Assembly: GCA_945861675.1 (NCBI GenBank)
Contig: CAMAVY010000007.1
Location: 1-46,359, forward strand
Length of the DNA: 46,359 nucleotides
Origin: Klebsiella pneumoniae
GTDB lineage: Bacteria; Pseudomonadota; Gammaproteobacteria; Pseudomonadales; Azotimanducaceae
Direction: 5' to 3'
The position numbers were made by a program, and so were the translations under genes. The notes under the pieces were generated by a model, which was not told the DNA's origin, did no database searches, and saw only the letters and a program-made list of their open reading frames with translations. This document shows, in pieces, positions 25,187 to 33,631 of this stretch (position 1 is its first letter; each line of letters begins with the position of its first letter).

Positions 25187-26059
25187 TCATTCCGCAGACG
25201 AAGTCGGGTCTCGCGCGGCAGAGCCTACCCTCAGCGCAATGTCATAGAGCTCGCCTCGCGACAGGCCTGTCAGCCGTGCAGCGAGGCGACTCGCCTGGCT
25301 CGGCGCAAGGTACTCAAGGCAGTGCCTCATGACCTGTTCCGGGTCCAGGCTTGCAGCCCCGACTTGTTCGACCCTGGGTACTGGCGCCATGACCAACACG
25401 AACTCGCCCAGCGTGGGGATACTGCCGTCGGCAAACTGCTGACAGATTGTGCTGAGGCTTCCACGAGCCAACTGTTCGTGAAGCTTCGTGAGTTCCCGGG
25501 CCACCAGCACCACCCGGTCGCCGCCCAAGGCTTCAGCCAACTCAAGCAACGTTTCGACAACCCGTCCCGGCGCTTCGAACAGAACGACTGCATGGGCGGC
25601 CGTGCGCCATGACGCGATGAGCGCTCTGCGAGCCCGACCATCCCTGGGAATGAAGCCCTCGAACATAAAGCGCGAGTTGTCCAACCCGGCAACCGACAAC
25701 GCAGTCGTTACTGCACTGGCGCCTGGAATCGGCACCAACCGCACGCCGTGCGTATGGCAGGCATCAACCAACTGCTTTCCGGGATCGGAGAGACAGGGCG
25801 TACCTGCATCGCTAACCAGGGCAACTGACCGGCCCATCTGCACCTGCTCAATCAACGTCACAGCGACCTGAGCTTCGTTGTGTGCGTGATATGCCACCAG
25901 CCGCGTGTGAATACCGTGGCGCGTCAACAGCACGCGAGTACGTCTGGTATCCTCCGACGCCACGACGTCAACACTGCGCAACACCTCCAGCGCGCGCGCG
26001 CTCAGGTCACCTAGATGCCCAATGGGTGTTGCCACAACATAAACCACACCGGGATTCAT
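25187..26059 (-). CDS. rsmI: 16S rRNA (cytidine1402-2'-O)-methyltransferase RsmI
   Basis: A tetrapyrrole-methylase-fold enzyme that 2'-O-methylates C1402 of 16S rRNA. It has 290 residues from the ATG at 26059: VVYVVATPIGHLGDLSARALEVL at the N-terminus, EDTRRTRVLL, SDAGTPCLSDPG, and PIPGASAVTTALSVAG for SAM binding. A frame open further upstream would overlap lpoA and adds nothing conserved. It is divergent from lpoA with only one base between the start codons, so its promoter must lie inside lpoA. Its partner RsmH is encoded at 23032-23964. Confidence 0.96.
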   Translation of the reverse strand: MNPGVVYVVATPIGHLGDLSARALEVLRSVDVVASEDTRRTRVLLTRHGIHTRLVAYHAHNEAQVAVTLIEQVQMGRSVALVSDAGTPCLSDPGKQLVDACHTHGVRLVPIPGASAVTTALSVAGLDNSRFMFEGFIPRDGRARRALIASWRTAAHAVVLFEAPGRVVETLLELAEALGGDRVVLVARELTKLHEQLARGSLSTICQQFADGSIPTLGEFVLVMAPVPRVEQVGAASLDPEQVMRHCLEYLAPSQASRLAARLTGLSRGELYDIALRVGSAARDPTSSAE

Positions 26060-26060
26060 C

Positions 26061-27860
26061 GTGCCGCTCCGTGCATTCAAGTCTGCGCGCAATTGCGCGC
26101 TGCGACTTCTGATCATGTCAGTTATCGCCCTCTGCACAAGCTGCACAGCGATGGACGCCAACCAGCGCGCTGAGGCGGCTGCTCAACGCGCAGCAGCAGA
26201 GCTGCTTGGCGATGCCGCCAAGCTGCGCTTCCCGGCCGCCGTCCCCGTTCTACTGCAACTTGCAGACGAAGCACGTACCGCAGGCGATCAGCCAAAAGCC
26301 CAAGCTGCTGTCGACCGTCTGCGCAGCTTCCCGCTAACGCATGTCGATCGCGCACGCGCTGAGCGCCTGGCCATCGCGCTGCTGCTGGACAGCCGGCAAG
26401 CCGCCTCCGCGTTGACCTTGATCGATGCACAACCCGCCCCGCCGACGTCCGCCGACCGCGGGCAACTCGGACAGCTTCGAGCGGCCGCATTGGAGCAGCT
26501 GCGAAGGCCGGCAGAGGCGTCGAAGGAGAGGGCCATCGTTCACACATTGATTCCCTCCCAAGCGCGCCCAGCGAATGCTCGTCAGCTGCTCGATGACCTG
26601 GGCAATCTTCCCCTTCAGCATCTGCTCGCATTGAAGAGCGATGATCGGGCGTTTCTGCCGTGGCTTGAGCTCGCAAACCTGCTCTACGGCGGCGATCCAC
26701 TCGATCGTCAGATAGAACGCTACAAAACATGGGAAATGCGTTGGTCGAGCTTTGTGAGCCCCGCAGACCTTCCCGACGGCATTCGCGACATGCCGAAGCT
26801 CGATGCAACTCGCCCCGCGAAGATTGCACTGCTGCTTCCCGCGTCCGGCGCTCTGGCGCCCGCGGCTCGCGCAGTGCGCGACGGCTTCATGGCTGCGCTT
26901 CTCCGCGCAAGCGAGCGGCGTCCCGAAGTTGTTGCGATCGATGTCAGTACAGGCGGGGCACTGTCCGCCTACGACCAAGCCATCGCAGCGGGCGCGCAAC
27001 TGGTCATCGGGCCAATTGACAAACAGGACGTTCAAAAACTGAGTACACGCGGCGCGTTGCCTGTTCCAGTGCTGGCGCTCAACTATCTGCCCGGCAAGTC
27101 TGGTGGCGTGAACGGCCTGTTTCAGTTCGGCCTCGCACCGGAAGACGAAGGGCGCGCGATTGCGGATCAGGCAAGACACCAAGGGCACGCAAACCTTCTG
27201 CTGCTGAGCACACCCTCCGATTGGGCAGTGCGTGCAAGCGGCACGCTGAAGGAGCGTTGGCATCAACTCGACGGGCACCTCCTACGAGAGGATGTGCTCA
27301 AAGACCTGCCGGCAATCGAGCGCAGAATGCATGACGCACGGCTTCTGGAAGACCCGGCGGCACGCCAAGCGGCGATCGTGGCAGCGCTGGGGCTTCCGTC
27401 GGAGTTCGATCAGCAATCGCGCAGCAAGATCGATGTGATCGTGCTGCTTGCACGTCCAAACGAGGCGGCAATCATCATGCCTCCACTCAGAGCCCAGTTC
27501 GCGAAAGAACTTCCCGTGTATGCAAGCTCGCACATGAACGGCGGCAGCGGGGCAGGCAGAACCGAACTCGCTGGCATCAAGTTCTGTGACTCACCCTGGC
27601 GAATCGCGGGTAACCCACTGCGTTCGACAATCGCACGACTGCAACCCGCTGTGAATGGAGAAAGCGCCAATCTGTACGCGCTGGGTGTAGACGCCTACTT
27701 TCTGCAGGATCGACTGACGCTGCTCGCTCGCAAGGGTACGCAACTGAATGGCGTCACGGGCCAGCTAACCCTCCTGCCGGGCAACAGAATCGGACGCGAG
27801 CCGGTCTGGGCGCGCTTTACCGCAAACGGGAGCGCACCAATCGAGTCAGGCGCTCAGTAG
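26061..27860 (+). CDS. lpoA: outer-membrane lipoprotein LpoA, activator of PBP1A
   Basis: A 599-residue lipoprotein that spans the periplasm and stimulates the peptidoglycan synthase PBP1A. The N-terminus is a signal with basic residues, a hydrophobic core and the lipobox-like LCTSC (Cys at about residue 28, with an unusual Cys at -3). A helical TPR-like domain covers about 35-230, and a periplasmic-binding-protein-like domain starts near KIALLLPASGALAPAARAVRDG (about 254). The GTG at 26061 is chosen because a later ATG at 26115 would leave the signal without positive charges. It begins the lpoA-yraN-dolP unit; divergence from rsmI is conserved. Confidence 0.9.
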   Translation: MPLRAFKSARNCALRLLIMSVIALCTSCTAMDANQRAEAAAQRAAAELLGDAAKLRFPAAVPVLLQLADEARTAGDQPKAQAAVDRLRSFPLTHVDRARAERLAIALLLDSRQAASALTLIDAQPAPPTSADRGQLGQLRAAALEQLRRPAEASKERAIVHTLIPSQARPANARQLLDDLGNLPLQHLLALKSDDRAFLPWLELANLLYGGDPLDRQIERYKTWEMRWSSFVSPADLPDGIRDMPKLDATRPAKIALLLPASGALAPAARAVRDGFMAALLRASERRPEVVAIDVSTGGALSAYDQAIAAGAQLVIGPIDKQDVQKLSTRGALPVPVLALNYLPGKSGGVNGLFQFGLAPEDEGRAIADQARHQGHANLLLLSTPSDWAVRASGTLKERWHQLDGHLLREDVLKDLPAIERRMHDARLLEDPAARQAAIVAALGLPSEFDQQSRSKIDVIVLLARPNEAAIIMPPLRAQFAKELPVYASSHMNGGSGAGRTELAGIKFCDSPWRIAGNPLRSTIARLQPAVNGESANLYALGVDAYFLQDRLTLLARKGTQLNGVTGQLTLLPGNRIGREPVWARFTANGSAPIESGAQ

Positions 27861-28246
27861 TGATTCGACGCTCGCCTGGCGAGACCGGCTCAAAGGCGGA
27901 GTGGATTGCAGGACAGCATCTCCAGTCGCTCGGCTTGCAGATCGTGGCGCAGAATTTCAGAACCAAAGCAGGCGAAATCGATCTCATCATGCGCCACGAA
28001 GACACGCTGGTATTCGTGGAGGTGCGCTACCGACGCACGGTCGAATTCGGACTCCCAGTCGAGACAATCTCGGCTGCAAAGCGTCGCAAGGTTGTAAGGG
28101 CCGCAGCGCACTACCTGACCACCCTGGTGACAATCCCGGATTGCCGATTCGATGTCATCACCTTGATCGGCGACACGCCAACGCCAGAGGCTTGCGAGTG
28201 GATACAGGGTGCATTCGATACAAGTGGCTCGGTTTGGAGAGGATAG
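27860..28246 (+). CDS. yraN: YraN family (UPF0102) nuclease-fold protein
   Basis: 128 residues with the UPF0102 signature: GSKAEWIAGQHLQSLGLQIVAQNFR, then GEIDLIMRHEDTLVFVEVRYR, which matches the PD-(D/E)XK nuclease core (E-I-D and E-V-R/K). The cellular role of the family is not settled. It starts with a GTG that overlaps the lpoA stop by one base (TAGTG), so it is translationally coupled. The diaA gene that usually follows is absent; dolP starts 4 bases after the stop. Confidence 0.9.
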   Translation: MIRRSPGETGSKAEWIAGQHLQSLGLQIVAQNFRTKAGEIDLIMRHEDTLVFVEVRYRRTVEFGLPVETISAAKRRKVVRAAAHYLTTLVTIPDCRFDVITLIGDTPTPEACEWIQGAFDTSGSVWRG

Positions 28247-28250
28247 ACAG

Positions 28251-28793
28251 ATGCGCAATCCAGCTCTTCTCGTAGCGGCCGTGCTTCTGCTGAGCAGCTG
28301 CAGTTGGTTCAGTCCGAACGATGAGTCAACCCGCACTGTGGGGACTGTTATCGATGACGAGACCGTCGAAGTCACCGTGCTGCGAGCAATTCAAGCGGCC
28401 AACCCGGCCCTGGGCGACGCGCACATCAACGTAAACAGCTATGGCGGCGTTGTGCTCCTGACCGGACAGGTAGGCGGTGAAAGCGATAAGCAGAGCGCAG
28501 AACAGGCGATCAAAGGGCTTCGGAAGGTCGAACGCGTCCACAACGAACTAGAGATCGCCGGTCCCTCCAGCTTCCTTGCCCGACAGAACGACAGTTGGTT
28601 AACCGCGAAGGTCAAGGCTCAACTCGTCGCCGATGACAGCGTCAACGCGGATCACTTCAAGGTGGTCACCGAGAACAGCGCTGTATTCCTGATGGGTCGT
28701 GTTTCGCGGGCCGAGAGCACCAAGGCCGTGGAAATCGCCAGCAACGTATTCGGCGTGCAACGGGTTGTGACCGTCTTCGACTTGATGGATTAG
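28251..28793 (+). CDS. dolP: BON-domain outer-membrane lipoprotein DolP (YraP)
   Basis: 180 residues with a lipoprotein signal ending LLLSSC (Cys at about 17), then two BON domains: the first contains VEVTVLRAIQ and GGVVLLTGQVGG, the second WLTAKVKAQLV and NSAVFLMGRVSR. DolP supports outer-membrane integrity and binds anionic phospholipid. The ATG at 28251 has AGAGGA at 7 bases and gives a proper signal peptide; an earlier in-frame ATG at 28209 is rejected because it would bury the signal. It ends convergently with sspB across a 59-base gap with no clear terminator. Confidence 0.93.
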   Translation: MRNPALLVAAVLLLSSCSWFSPNDESTRTVGTVIDDETVEVTVLRAIQAANPALGDAHINVNSYGGVVLLTGQVGGESDKQSAEQAIKGLRKVERVHNELEIAGPSSFLARQNDSWLTAKVKAQLVADDSVNADHFKVVTENSAVFLMGRVSRAESTKAVEIASNVFGVQRVVTVFDLMD

Positions 28794-28852
28794 CTGTGCT
28801 GCGGGCACGCGACGCGACAGCGCGACGATGCGGGCAGCGAATGAACGCGACG

Positions 28853-29221
28853 CTACTTGACCACGCGAAGCCGTGGCTTGTTGTCGTCCGGCGCTGGCGG
28901 TGATGGCACGACAGTCTCGGGCTCGAACTCCATGCCTCTTCCGTTCTCTCGCGCGAAAATCGCTCGGACAGACCACACTGGCACCGAGACGCTGATCGAA
29001 CGGCCAGAGAACCGGCCAGCAAATGTGATGTCTTCACTCCCGAGTTCCAGTCCGTGGACGGCTCTCGGTGCGACATTCAACACAATGCGGCTGTTTTCGG
29101 AATACTCACGCGGAACGTCGACACGCTCATCGGTCGTATCAACCACCAACTGCGGGGTCATTCCGTTGTCGATCATCCACTCGTACAAAGCCCTGATCAG
29201 GTAGGGCTTGGACGAGGTCAT
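28853..29221 (-). CDS. sspB: ClpXP protease specificity adaptor SspB
   Basis: 122 residues. SspB delivers ssrA-tagged peptides to ClpXP. The N-terminal substrate-binding fold starts MTSSKPYLIRALYEWMIDNG and includes GMEFEPE at its end; a short Pro/Asp-rich linker follows, and the extreme C-terminus PRLRVVK is the ClpX-docking tail typical of SspB. The ATG overlaps the sspA stop by 4 bases (ATGA). Confidence 0.95.
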   Translation of the reverse strand: MTSSKPYLIRALYEWMIDNGMTPQLVVDTTDERVDVPREYSENSRIVLNVAPRAVHGLELGSEDITFAGRFSGRSISVSVPVWSVRAIFARENGRGMEFEPETVVPSPPAPDDNKPRLRVVK

Positions 29222-29898
29222 TCACGCATTTCGAGCTCAGCTTCGCTGAGGCTCGCTCGAAATGCATCGCGATCGAACACGCGTTGCATGTACCGCGTCA
29301 ACGGCCGCGAAGCCCGCTCAGGAAGGTTGATACCCAGAAGCTTGAGCCGCCAGAGAATCGGCGCCACACAACAATCCACCAACGTGAATTCTTCGCTCAT
29401 GAAGAACGGCTTCTCGTTGAAGATCGGTGCGAGGTTGATGAGGCTCTCGATGAATTCCTTTCGTGCCTTGGTTACCGCTGCTTCACGCCCCTTACCCGAA
29501 AGCAGAAGATCGACCTTGCTGCACCAGTCTTCACGAACCCGGAAAATCAGCAGTCGGCTCGTAGCTCGCGCAACTGGATAGACAGGCAGCAAAGGCGGAT
29601 GCGGGAAGCGCTCGTCCAAGTACTCCATGATCACAGTCGATTCATACAACACGAGATCGCGATCGAGCAGTGTCGGGAGGCTGCTATATGGATTTACGCT
29701 GAGAATCTCCTCAGGGAGACTCTTGTCGTCGCAATCAACGACATCAACAGACACGCCCTTCTCGGCCAGCACCAGACGAACCCGGTGGCTGTAGTGATCG
29801 TGAGGGTTGGAAAAGAGCGTCATCGACGACCGTTTCGACGCAAGCGCGACGGCGTCGGTCCAGGCTCCTGGTTGATCACTCTTTTTCGGCTTGCTCAC
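29218..29898 (-). CDS. sspA: stringent starvation protein A SspA
   Basis: 226 residues with a glutathione-transferase-like fold. SspA binds RNA polymerase and alters transcription under starvation and acid stress. MTLFSNPHDHYSHRVRLVLAEKG is the conserved N-terminal thioredoxin-like part; NPYSSLPTLLDRDLVLYES and MEYLDERFPHPPLLP follow, then a helical C-terminal domain. The start is unsure: the GTG at 29898 gives 25 residues before MTLF, about 15 more than E. coli; the ATG of MTLF itself (29823) is the shorter option. It lies 7 bases after petC, a common bc1-sspAB arrangement. Confidence 0.94.
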   Translation of the reverse strand: MSKPKKSDQPGAWTDAVALASKRSSMTLFSNPHDHYSHRVRLVLAEKGVSVDVVDCDDKSLPEEILSVNPYSSLPTLLDRDLVLYESTVIMEYLDERFPHPPLLPVYPVARATSRLLIFRVREDWCSKVDLLLSGKGREAAVTKARKEFIESLINLAPIFNEKPFFMSEEFTLVDCCVAPILWRLKLLGINLPERASRPLTRYMQRVFDRDAFRASLSEAELEMRE

Positions 29899-29905
29899 AT
29901 TGTGC

Positions 29906-30688
29906 TCAGTGTTTGTGGTTCAAGAATTCACGCCCCAGCAGGAACGTGAACACATAGAGCACGACGAGAAACAGAATCACGTAGACCCCGATTCGCTGAC
30001 GATCGAGTCGTGCCGGCTCGCCAACGTAGGTCAGAAAGTTAACGAGATCGCGCGCCGTAGCATCGAATTCCTCAGGCGTCATAGCGCCGCTTTTTGGCTC
30101 CAGCTCAAGAACATGCTCGGTCGGCACAAGGACCTTCTTTCCGGGCCGCAATGGGTCGCGTTGTTCGGCGCCATCGCTGGTGAGCTTCGGGCGCGGATAC
30201 GTCCCAAGTCGCTGCACGCCCTGGAGCTCCTGCAGCACATTGGGCATACCGACGTTCTTGAACACGACATTGTTAACGCCGAACGGGCGCGATTCATCCA
30301 GATAGAAGGACTTCAGATACGTGTACACCCAATCGCTGCCGCGAACCCGCGTCACCATGGTCAGGTCCGGCGGGGCCGCACCAAACCAGGCACTGGACGC
30401 TGCCGGCATTGACGTTTCCATCAATCCACCGATCTTCTGCCCTGTGGAGATCAGGCTCTCCTGAGCAACATCGTGAGGAATGCCAAGATCGTCTGCGGTC
30501 TTTTCATAGCGCTGATACTTCAGCGAGTGGCAGCCCGCGCAATAGCTGAAGAACACCCTCGCGCCGTTCTGCAATGACGGCAAGTCCCGCGGGTCAGTAT
30601 CGAAATGTTCCAGATGTACTGCAGGACCAGCCGCGAACGCCGACGCCGACGCAACAAGTAGAACGAGATGGAGCCAGGAACGAGCCAT
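29906..30688 (-). CDS. petC: cytochrome c1 of the bc1 complex
   Basis: A 260-residue membrane-anchored c-type cytochrome that passes electrons from the Rieske protein to cytochrome c. It has a cleavable signal (ends near ASAFAAG), the haem-binding CAGCH at about residues 54-58, the probable Met ligand in NVGMPNVL, and a C-terminal anchor helix (VYVILFLVVLYVFTFLLG). The ATG overlaps the petB stop by one base (TAATG). It is the third gene of petA-petB-petC. Confidence 0.97.
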   Translation of the reverse strand: MARSWLHLVLLVASASAFAAGPAVHLEHFDTDPRDLPSLQNGARVFFSYCAGCHSLKYQRYEKTADDLGIPHDVAQESLISTGQKIGGLMETSMPAASSAWFGAAPPDLTMVTRVRGSDWVYTYLKSFYLDESRPFGVNNVVFKNVGMPNVLQELQGVQRLGTYPRPKLTSDGAEQRDPLRPGKKVLVPTEHVLELEPKSGAMTPEEFDATARDLVNFLTYVGEPARLDRQRIGVYVILFLVVLYVFTFLLGREFLNHKH

Positions 30689-31974
30689 TAGTGCGCACTC
30701 TCCGGAATGCGATCTGGCACAGGCTTCGTCTTCTCAGCCTGCGTGTACCAGGGCATCAGCACAAAGTACGCGAAGTAGACGATCGTGCAGAGCTGGGCAA
30801 TCAACGTCGCGACAGGTGACGGGGGCACGGTGCCAAGGTACCCAAGAATGAAGAAGCTGACGATGAACGCCGCCAGCATCCACTTGCTCGCACGACCTTT
30901 GTAGCGCATTGACTTGACGGGACTGCGGTCGAGCCAGGGCAGCACCGCCGGCAGGACAATGGCACCTGCCATGATCACGAAGCCCCAGAATTTCGCGTCC
31001 AAGCCCACAAACGGGAAGGTCGCGGCGCGCAACATTGCGTAGAACGGGGTGTAGTACCAGACCGGTGCAATGTGGTCAGGCGTCTTCAAGCCGTTGGCGA
31101 TCTCAAAATTCGGGCGCTCGAGGAAGTAGCCACCCATCTCCGGGAAAAAGAAGACCACACCGCAGAACACCATCAGGAAGACGACGATCGCAGGCAAGTC
31201 ATGGCCGATTGTGTAGTAAGGATGGAACGGCACGCTGTCGAGCGGCACGCCATTGGCATCCTTGTGCTTCTTGATGTCGATGCCTTCAGGGTTGTTCGAA
31301 CCCACGTGATGCAGCGCGACGATGTGCAGGAACACCAACATCACGATGATCAATGGCAGCGCAACAACGTGCAGCGCAAAGAACCTGTTCAACGTGATAT
31401 CGGAGATGAGGTAGTCGCCGCGTATCCATTCCTCAAGCCCCATGCCCACGAAAGGAATAGAACCGAACAGCGAGATGATCACTTGCGCAGCCCAATACGA
31501 CAGGTTGCCCCATGGCAGCAGGTAGCCCATGAACCCCTCGGCCATCAGCGCGACAAAGATCGCCATGCCAATCAGCCAGATCAGCTCACGCGGCTTCTGG
31601 TATGAGCCGTACAGGAGGCCGCGGAACATGTGGATGTAAACGACTGCGAAGAACGCTGAAGCGCCCGTCGAGTGCAGATAGCGAATCAGCCAACCCATCT
31701 CCACGTCGCGCATCGTGTATTCAACGGATGCGAAAGCGCCTTCCCCACTCGGGGTGTAAGTCATCGTCAGCCAGATGCCGGTGACGAGCTGATTCACCAG
31801 CACGAACATCGACAACACGCCGAAGTAATAGAAGAAGTTGAAGTTCTTCGGAGCGTGATACCGAGACATGTGGTATTCGAATGTCTCGGTCAGGGGGAAC
31901 CGGTAGTCCACCCATTCCATGAACTTCGTCCAGGCCGACGCCTTGCCCTGACCAGGCTGCTGCTGTGGCTGCAT
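30688..31974 (-). CDS. petB: cytochrome b of the bc1 complex
   Basis: A 428-residue polytopic subunit holding haems bL and bH and the two quinone sites. Histidine ligands are visible in RYLHSTGASAFFAVVYIHMFRG and in ALHVVALP/FLHIVALHHVG. The Qo-site motif reads PVWY (IAPVWYYTPFYAM) in place of the mitochondrial PEWY. It has eight hydrophobic helices. The ATG overlaps the Rieske gene stop by one base (TGATG). Confidence 0.98.
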   Translation of the reverse strand: MQPQQQPGQGKASAWTKFMEWVDYRFPLTETFEYHMSRYHAPKNFNFFYYFGVLSMFVLVNQLVTGIWLTMTYTPSGEGAFASVEYTMRDVEMGWLIRYLHSTGASAFFAVVYIHMFRGLLYGSYQKPRELIWLIGMAIFVALMAEGFMGYLLPWGNLSYWAAQVIISLFGSIPFVGMGLEEWIRGDYLISDITLNRFFALHVVALPLIIVMLVFLHIVALHHVGSNNPEGIDIKKHKDANGVPLDSVPFHPYYTIGHDLPAIVVFLMVFCGVVFFFPEMGGYFLERPNFEIANGLKTPDHIAPVWYYTPFYAMLRAATFPFVGLDAKFWGFVIMAGAIVLPAVLPWLDRSPVKSMRYKGRASKWMLAAFIVSFFILGYLGTVPPSPVATLIAQLCTIVYFAYFVLMPWYTQAEKTKPVPDRIPESAH

Positions 31975-32570
31975 CAGGCGTGCTCCTCGTCTACACCAAC
32001 GACGATGACGGCATCGGACTCGTAGCTATACGGCGGAACCTCAAGGTTGGCGGGCGCTGGAAGGCCCTGGTAAACCCGACCAGCCAAGTCAAACTTTGAT
32101 CCATGACATGGACAGAAGAACCCGCCCTTGGTCGCCATGACTTCGACAGCCGAATCTGGCGTCTGATACTTGGGGGAGCAGCCCAGATGCGTGCAGATAC
32201 CTACGTACACACCAATCTCTGGCTTGCGCGATCGCGTCGGATTCTGCGCGTATGCAGGCTGTTGCTTGCGCTGCGAGTCCGGATCTGCAAGACCGCCGGT
32301 GAGGCTTTCAAGTGCCTTAACCATCTCTGGCGTGCGACGCACGACAAACACTGGTTTGCCGCGCCACGCGGGAATCGGGCCAAGCATGCTGCCGGCTTCC
32401 AACTTGCTGAAGTCAACTCGAATGGGTGCACCGGCAGCGCGAGCCTTGCCGCTGGGCGTCCAGGATTTGACGAAGGGGACAGCAGCGCCGACTACGCCCA
32501 ACCCCCACACAGACGCACCTAGGCCAATAAGGACGCGTCGACGCCCCTTATCGACTTCGTGATCGCTCAC
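31974..32570 (-). CDS. petA: Rieske iron-sulphur subunit of the bc1 complex
   Basis: About 198 residues. The N-terminus contains the twin-arginine type signal-anchor GRRRVLIGLGASVWGLG, so the protein is exported folded by Tat. The [2Fe-2S] ligands are in CTHLGC and CPCHGS, both complete. The preferred start is the GTG at 32570, 5 bases after GGGGG; another GTG two codons earlier is possible. It is the first gene of the petABC-sspAB transcription unit. Confidence 0.97.
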   Translation of the reverse strand: MSDHEVDKGRRRVLIGLGASVWGLGVVGAAVPFVKSWTPSGKARAAGAPIRVDFSKLEAGSMLGPIPAWRGKPVFVVRRTPEMVKALESLTGGLADPDSQRKQQPAYAQNPTRSRKPEIGVYVGICTHLGCSPKYQTPDSAVEVMATKGGFFCPCHGSKFDLAGRVYQGLPAPANLEVPPYSYESDAVIVVGVDEEHA

Positions 32571-32637
32571 GCACACCCCCGAAATCAGCGGCAGACAAAG
32601 AACAATGCGGGCTTTGCGCCATCTGGGCGCGGCCGGG

Positions 32638-32646
32638 AGTGTAGCA
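32638..32646 (-). promoter_or_regulatory. extended -10 promoter for petABC
   Basis: The minus strand reads TGCTACACT, an extended -10 (TGn plus TACACT) about 70 bases upstream of the Rieske gene. No good -35 is present at 16-18 bases, which is tolerated for extended -10 promoters. A small hairpin TCGCC-TGTT-GGCGA lies just upstream, after the rpsI stop. Confidence 0.4.
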
Positions 32647-32701
32647 CAGGCACCATCGCCAACAGGCGAACTATGTGTCGAACTACACCCTCGCGGAGGC
32701 C

Positions 32702-33094
32702 TCAGCGCTTGCTGTACTGCGGACGCTTACGCGCCTTGCGCAGACCCACCTTCTTGCGCTCGACCTTACGCGCGTCGCGCGTCAGGTAGCCGGCTCGTCG
32801 AAGCAGCGACCGCAGGCCTTCGTCATACGAAACCAACGCGCGCGAAATGCCATGCCTGATCGCGCCCGCTTGACCCGAACCGCCACCACCGCTCACCGTC
32901 ACGTCGATATCCAGACGCTCGCCCATCGAAGTTGCTTCCAACGGCGCGCGCACCATCATGCGAGCCGTTTCGCGGCCGAAGTACTCATCCAACGTGCGCT
33001 TGTTGATACTGATCCGACCATTTCCCGGTCCGATGAATACGCGTGCGGCAGCCGTCTTGCGCCGCCCAGTTCCGTAGTTACGTGTTTCCGCCAT
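32702..33094 (-). CDS. rpsI: 30S ribosomal protein S9
   Basis: 130 residues, the standard size. It has [14 protein letters not shown] near the N-terminus, [35 protein letters not shown], and the basic C-terminal tail ending RKRPQYSKR that reaches into the P-site. It lies 11 bases after rplM and is cotranscribed with it. Confidence 0.98.
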   Translation of the reverse strand: MAETRNYGTGRRKTAAARVFIGPGNGRISINKRTLDEYFGRETARMMVRAPLEATSMGERLDIDVTVSGGGGSGQAGAIRHGISRALVSYDEGLRSLLRRAGYLTRDARKVERKKVGLRKARKRPQYSKR

Positions 33095-33105
33095 GTGCGC
33101 CGCCG

Positions 33106-33534
33106 TCAGAAGGTCAATGAGCGCGGCTGTTGTGCCGCATGGGGATGTTCCGGGCCTGCATAGACCTTGAGCTTACGAAACATCGCCCGACCCAATGGGT
33201 TCTTCGGCAACATTCCCTTTACCGCGATCTCAATGACCCGCGCAGGCTGTTTTGCGACCACCTCGCGGAAGGTCGCCGTCTTCAGGCCACCAGGCCTACC
33301 GCTGTGCCTGTAATACAGCTTGTCTGTCGCCTTGTTTCCCGTCACGGCCACCTTTTCGGCGTTCACGACGATGATGAAGTCACCTGTATCCACATGGGGT
33401 GTATAGGTGGGCTTGTGCTTACCGCGAAGCCGGCGCGCGATCTCAGTCGACATTCGGCCAAGGGTTAGACCCTCGGCGTCAATCAACCACCAATCGCGCT
33501 GCACGTCTTCCACTCGAACGCTGACCGTTCTCAT
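33106..33534 (-). CDS. rplM: 50S ribosomal protein L13
   Basis: 142 residues from the ATG at 33534, equal to the E. coli length. It contains [44 protein letters not shown] and [21 protein letters not shown], and it ends with QPRSLTF. An open frame further upstream adds unrelated residues and runs into the promoter at 33570-33598, so it is rejected. Confidence 0.98.
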   Translation of the reverse strand: MRTVSVRVEDVQRDWWLIDAEGLTLGRMSTEIARRLRGKHKPTYTPHVDTGDFIIVVNAEKVAVTGNKATDKLYYRHSGRPGGLKTATFREVVAKQPARVIEIAVKGMLPKNPLGRAMFRKLKVYAGPEHPHAAQQPRSLTF

Positions 33535-33569
33535 CTCGTGAGGGAATCGCTGGACAAAAGAGGTCGCGG

Positions 33570-33598
33570 ATTCTAGCCATGCGACTCCCCTGTGACAA
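33570..33598 (-). promoter_or_regulatory. sigma-70 promoter of rplM-rpsI
   Basis: TTGTCA (complement 33593-33598) and TAGAAT (complement 33570-33575) are separated by exactly 17 bases, each one base away from consensus. Transcription would start near 33562, giving a 28-base leader before rplM. It is the best sigma-70 match I found in the window. Confidence 0.75.
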
Positions 33599-33631
33599 GG
33601 ATTCCGAACAGCTCTGAGCAAATCTTTAGGT

